A stretch of DNA of 22,906 nt from NCBI GenBank assembly GCA_028565635.1, contig JAOXYB010052723.1, forward strand, positions 3,185 through 26,090, written 5' to 3'. The translations under genes were made by a program, and so were the position numbers. This document shows, piece after piece, positions 21,301 through 22,906 of the stretch (position 1 is its first letter; each line of letters starts with the position of its first letter). The notes beneath the pieces are model-generated. The model made no database searches, was not told the DNA's origin, and saw nothing but the letters and a program-made list of their open reading frames with translations. The DNA is from Phoronis ovalis. Its lineage: Eukaryota; Phoronida; Phoronidae.

Positions 21301-22294
21301 TCTAATAATATAAACTTTCCTTTCCATGACATGAGAAAAAAAGTTTCATCTAAAAAAAAAATTGGAGAAGAAATTAAGTCAAAACTCCTCCACCTACATA
21401 TACCGATACTAACATTTGGGGTTTTGATTTCCAAAAAATATTTCTGTGTTAGAATTTTTCAAAGTTTTAACTTAAACTATAAACCCTTAAACTTTAAAAC
21501 TTTCTTACTTAGAACAAGAAAATTTAAAAACCTGATAAACTGACACATAGTTTTGTGGAGCCATAATATGATTGTTACAAGTTATTTGTGAAAAATATGA
21601 ATATTACAGGTGTTGGGGGTGGGGGGTTCTACATTCACTACATTAGAAAGTGTGACTTGCATGCTTTTATAATTGTAAATTTTTATAAGTCAATTCCGGG
21701 TCTATATATATTGCTAAATTTTGTTCGTGCTTAAAATGTTGCAGCAACCCCTCCAGCCAACTAAAATACCAGTAATTATCTAATATAAAGTATCTGGCTT
21801 GGCTGAAAAGCTTATTGCTCATTTTCAACAGGTGTCTACTACATTTGAATTTGCATGTGTTTTTCTTAATATACTAACATTGCATCTAAACATACTGATG
21901 TTCCTTTCATAATTTTCTTATGCTTTTAGCACGTTACCTCTTTTCGCTCTTGACTTTCCTGTGTACTTATATTAAAGTACGACTCCCTTGTTGTTGCATC
22001 AGTTAGTGATATTTCTTCTGAAGCAATACTATCTTCAGAGATACTGTCCTGAATTGATTCTGTTTCGGCTCTTTCCAAAGCTTCTTTTAACTTTACTTGA
22101 TCCACTGCTAGTTCAAGAGCACTATCATACGAATGTCTTCTTTGTAAACCTGAAGAAAGAGGGAATTTAATGATGTCAGCACAGCCAACTATCACTAGAT
22201 GTTAGGATGTAAGAGTGGAGCCCACTGCATGCGCACCTGTCAAAGGCTTCTCTTTTACTTGGAAGTCTTTTCCGTTGGTTCGATTATCAGTCAT
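8997..22294 (-). CDS. IRAG2: IRAG/LRMP family membrane protein with KASH-like tail
   Basis: This is a homologue of IRAG1 (MRVI1) and IRAG2 (LRMP/Jaw1), coiled-coil proteins of the ER and outer nuclear membrane that bind IP3 receptors; vertebrate IRAG1 is a cGMP-kinase I substrate. Fifteen exons join in frame to 694 codons. Residues 238-370 are coiled coil with the family block EELERKFNSLSIAFKMDKET and YVENLKNIYEREHQELEE. Residues 388-483 are basic and Ser-rich with RRSS, RRRAS and LRRAS. Residues 534-590 are a second helix including AFKAGFEQGMRAK. Residues 637-656 are a single membrane segment, followed by a 38-residue lumenal tail ending KKPPPF. The start at 22294 has an in-frame TAG upstream (22340-22342). 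The family call rests on remembered mammalian sequences. It resembles both paralogues, so the symbol is a choice. Introns not listed separately hold nothing I can name. Confidence 0.9.
9319..9872 (-). other. Intron 14 of the IRAG/LRMP gene
   Basis: This 554-base intron holds a candidate alternative exon at 9522-9548 (see findings) and a short GA run near 9675. Nothing else was recognised. Confidence 0.6.
9873..10001 (-). CDS. IRAG2: IRAG/LRMP coding exon 14 (residues 545-576)
   Basis: The acceptor is TACTCTAG and the donor is AC|GTAAGC. The exon encodes FEQGMRAKVAQEIGNIKEQQ and an acidic coiled coil ending TQEEEENIT. The exon also carries the end of the split codon at residue 545 and spans to residue 588 by length. 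Confidence 0.9.
10553..10648 (-). CDS. IRAG2: IRAG/LRMP coding exon 13 (residues 513-545)
   Basis: The acceptor is TTAATCACAG and the donor is GG|GTAAGT. A Thr/Pro-rich stretch (TPTTPSPE) is followed by SRKIAEEVAFKAG, the start of the second helical region, which resembles IRAG1. Confidence 0.9.
11005..11174 (-). CDS. IRAG2: IRAG/LRMP coding exon 12 with LRRAS site
   Basis: The acceptor is TGCTATCCAG and the donor is AA|GTGAGT. The exon encodes DAKTRFQSIVAAAQVKNS and SSLRRASLENK, then a Ser/Thr/Asn-rich linker. LRRASL resembles the classic cyclic-nucleotide-kinase peptide. Confidence 0.9.
11175..12516 (-). other. Introns around the 36-nt microexon
   Basis: Apart from the microexon at 12201-12236, this 1.3-kb stretch is AT-rich and shows no exon, repeat family or RNA gene that I recognise. 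Confidence 0.6.
12201..12236 (-). CDS. IRAG2: IRAG/LRMP coding exon 11, 36-nt microexon
   Basis: The acceptor is GTATTGATAG and the donor AAG|GTGAGA is strong. Twelve whole codons, NSVIPSLDLHSK, are phase 0 at both ends. It sits where mammalian IRAG1 has a Ser-rich stretch with IPSLP, which supports a real exon. It may be alternatively used. Confidence 0.62.
12517..12612 (-). CDS. IRAG2: IRAG/LRMP coding exon 10 with RRRAS site
   Basis: The acceptor is TTCTGTTACAG and the donor is ATG|GTAAGT. The exon has 32 whole codons beginning GTARRRASIATALPRMLGG. The RRRxSxA-x-x-P pattern matches the kinase-site block of vertebrate IRAG1 and LRMP as I remember them. Confidence 0.92.
13287..13319 (-). 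CDS. IRAG2: IRAG/LRMP coding exon 9, 33-nt microexon
   Basis: The acceptor is AATTCATCAG and the donor is CAG|GTACTT. Eleven whole codons, RSSTSPPILEQ, lie between phase-0 neighbours. The content (Ser/Pro-rich) and frame fit. Skipping it would keep the frame, so it may be optional. Confidence 0.7.
13681..13783 (-). CDS. IRAG2: IRAG/LRMP coding exon 8 (residues 367-401)
   Basis: The acceptor is TATTTTGTAG and the donor is AAG|GTATGT in phase 0. The exon encodes RLLQERSWSTV and NSRRSSVGFSRQGSK, a basic segment with an R-R-x-S site as in the LRMP family. Confidence 0.88.
13784..15675 (-). other. Intron 7 of the IRAG/LRMP gene (about 1.9 kb)
   Basis: This intron has several small open frames on both strands and some isolated splice-like sites, for example near 15050, but none gives an in-frame exon. 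No recognisable element was seen. Confidence 0.6.
15676..15773 (-). CDS. IRAG2: IRAG/LRMP coding exon 7 (residues 335-367)
   Basis: The acceptor is TACTTTAAAG and the donor is AA|GTACGT. The exon encodes ENRLNMAIDLMLIYVENLKN and YEREHQELEET, the end of the main coiled coil and a strongly conserved family block. Confidence 0.93.
15905..16102. repeat. Direct and inverted copies of GGTATACATGG
   Basis: GGGGTATACATGGG followed at fixed spacing by ATCGACAC occurs at 15905-15931 and again at 16016-16042. An inverted copy, CCATGTATACC, lies at 16092-16102. All are in intron 6 of the IRAG/LRMP gene. The pattern suggests the ends of a small decayed element; the family is unknown. Confidence 0.6.
16191..16322 (-). 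CDS. IRAG2: IRAG/LRMP coding exon 6 (residues 291-334)
   Basis: The acceptor is GATTTCAG and the donor is CAG|GTTGGT. The exon has 44 whole codons of coiled coil, including EQSTKRISMKAEIHGAVQQ, which aligns with the family without gaps across both junctions. Confidence 0.92.
16323..18598 (-). other. Intron 5 of the IRAG/LRMP gene (about 2.3 kb)
   Basis: This is mostly AT-rich simple sequence. It contains one weak candidate microexon at 17182-17211 (see findings) and a less AT-rich stretch near 16480-16620 of unknown origin. Confidence 0.6.
18599..18770 (-). CDS. IRAG2: IRAG/LRMP coding exon 5 (residues 233-290)
   Basis: The acceptor is TTCTTTTAAG and the donor is CAG|GTAAAA. This is the most diagnostic exon: EELERKFNSLSIAFKMDKET and RLETQQRARDAAE match the conserved start of the IRAG/LRMP coiled coil. 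Confidence 0.93.
18948..19234 (-). CDS. IRAG2: IRAG/LRMP coding exon 4 (residues 138-233)
   Basis: The acceptor is TTCATTCTTCAG and the donor is AG|GTAAGC. The exon encodes DNLTKKRGQFQALKMPGLQE, a Pro/Glu-rich linker, and YLQRMGLKKRRAVVQDFT leading into the coiled coil. Confidence 0.9.
19235..20019 (-). other. Intron 3 of the IRAG/LRMP gene with a candidate alternative first exon
   Basis: This 785-base intron holds an open stretch at 19825-19968 that could act as an alternative first exon (see findings). Other open frames across 19225-19586 look like chance. Confidence 0.55.
20020..20160 (-). CDS. IRAG2: IRAG/LRMP coding exon 3 (residues 91-137)
   Basis: The acceptor is TAATTTAG and the donor is CAG|GTGAGT. 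The exon has 47 whole codons, phase 0 at both ends, encoding EILQGFNEALEGKPVDF and ending LAKIRQ. Confidence 0.87.
20161..21937 (-). other. Intron 2 of the IRAG/LRMP gene (about 1.8 kb)
   Basis: The intron holds the longest uninterrupted open frame in the window, on the opposite strand at 20672-21160. It has no recognised family. No in-frame sense exon was found. Confidence 0.55.
21938..22149 (-). CDS. IRAG2: IRAG/LRMP coding exon 2 (residues 20-90)
   Basis: The acceptor is TTTCTTCAG and the donor is GAG|GTAACG in phase 0. The exon holds LQRRHSYDSALELAVDQVKL, a basic R-R-x-S site, then an acidic Ser/Glu-rich stretch likely to be unstructured. Confidence 0.88.
22237..22294 (-). CDS. IRAG2: IRAG/LRMP coding exon 1 (residues 1-19)
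   Basis: ATG at 22292-22294 begins MTDNRTNGKDFQVKEKPLT. The donor is ACAG|GTGCGC in phase 1, matching the next exon. An in-frame TAG at 22340-22342 supports this start if the leader is unspliced. Confidence 0.75.
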
Positions 22295-22906
22295 AATTTT
22301 ACATAAAATTAATTCAACTAAGTCACAGCAAATATGACACTATTGTGTAAAATTCTTGTAGAACTGATGGAGGCGTTCCATCTTGTCACCTACGTTAACA
22401 GGTGCATAATTAGTTGGCAAAAATTAATAAAGTGTGAAATATAACAAACAATTAAAAACCTTCAATTTGAATTAGATTGGCTTGAACTAGAATACTGTAA
22501 ATAAAATGTAAGCATCTATTTTAAAGTGCTTACAAATGCTAACTTTCAGAATTTCCCCCTATTGCAGCTTATAGCCAACATTAAAAAAAAAATATCCTAA
22601 ATAACTATAATTCTGGAACTTTTGAATACTATATAACTATTAGCCAAGTAGACTTGCTCAAGTCCTTGGGAACTTAAAAAAAAAAATAAATAAAAAAAAA
22701 TAAATGTTTAATTCTCTTTTTATGTCTTTTACATCAGTGTTTTTAATTATCTCGAATTTTTTTTTTTTTTTTTACTATCATATATATGTTGGGTGTTTGC
22801 CGTCCACAAGGACTTGTAAAGTTCGCAGACTTTCCATTGATATGAATAATTCATGACCTTGTGACGTCATATTTAAATAGCAATTTCGAAAGTTAGACTT
22901 TTCCCC
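22295..22906. other. 5' flank and leader of the IRAG/LRMP gene
   Basis: This stretch contains the likely 5' UTR and possibly the promoter. It includes a start-stop uORF next to the start codon, A-rich and T-rich runs at about 22676-22704 and 22755-22772, and a CRE at 22862. The transcription start could not be placed. Confidence 0.45.
22862..22879. promoter_or_regulatory. Perfect CRE next to a TATA-like palindrome
   Basis: TGACGTCA at 22862-22869 is the full palindromic cAMP-response element, and TATTTAAATA at 22870-22879 directly abuts it. Both read the same on either strand, so they could serve the IRAG/LRMP gene, about 570 bases away, or a gene to the right of the window. Confidence 0.4.

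Overview
This is nuclear DNA from an animal, almost certainly an invertebrate. It is AT-rich, both genes are cut into many small exons with GT-AG introns, and both encode animal-type proteins. I cannot name the phylum: nothing in the window separates a spiralian, an ambulacrarian or a cnidarian. No tRNA, rRNA, CRISPR array, recognisable transposase or viral gene was seen.

Two complete genes lie head-to-tail on the minus strand. Positions 6462 down to 543 hold transaldolase (TALDO1), eight coding exons that join in frame to 333 codons. Its catalytic residues fall at the same numbers as in the human enzyme (Asp27, Glu106, Lys142). Positions 22294 down to 8997 hold a homologue of the inositol-trisphosphate-receptor-associated family, IRAG1 (MRVI1) and IRAG2 (LRMP/Jaw1). 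Fifteen coding exons give 694 codons: an N-terminal Ser/Thr-rich region, a long coiled coil, a segment rich in R-R-x-S sites, a second coiled coil and a C-terminal membrane anchor. The last four residues are PPPF, the hallmark of a KASH peptide, which binds SUN proteins inside the nuclear envelope.

The rest is introns and flanks. From 6463 to about 7440 lies the region between the genes, including an odd low-complexity patch. From about 7440 to 8996 lies the probable 3' UTR of the IRAG/LRMP gene, with a 54-bp tandem repeat. From 22295 to the end lies its 5' side, with a perfect cAMP-response element near the window edge. The introns hold a few candidate alternative exons, one of which would add an N-terminal membrane anchor, two close CTCF-consensus matches and several small inverted repeats.

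The two genes have unrelated jobs, pentose-phosphate metabolism and ER/nuclear-envelope calcium and cytoskeletal signalling, and nothing suggests joint regulation. The most interesting biology is the IRAG/LRMP gene. It appears to keep in one protein the features that vertebrates divide between IRAG1 (kinase-site segment) and IRAG2/LRMP (KASH tail), with small phase-0 exons that could switch the kinase-site region in and out.
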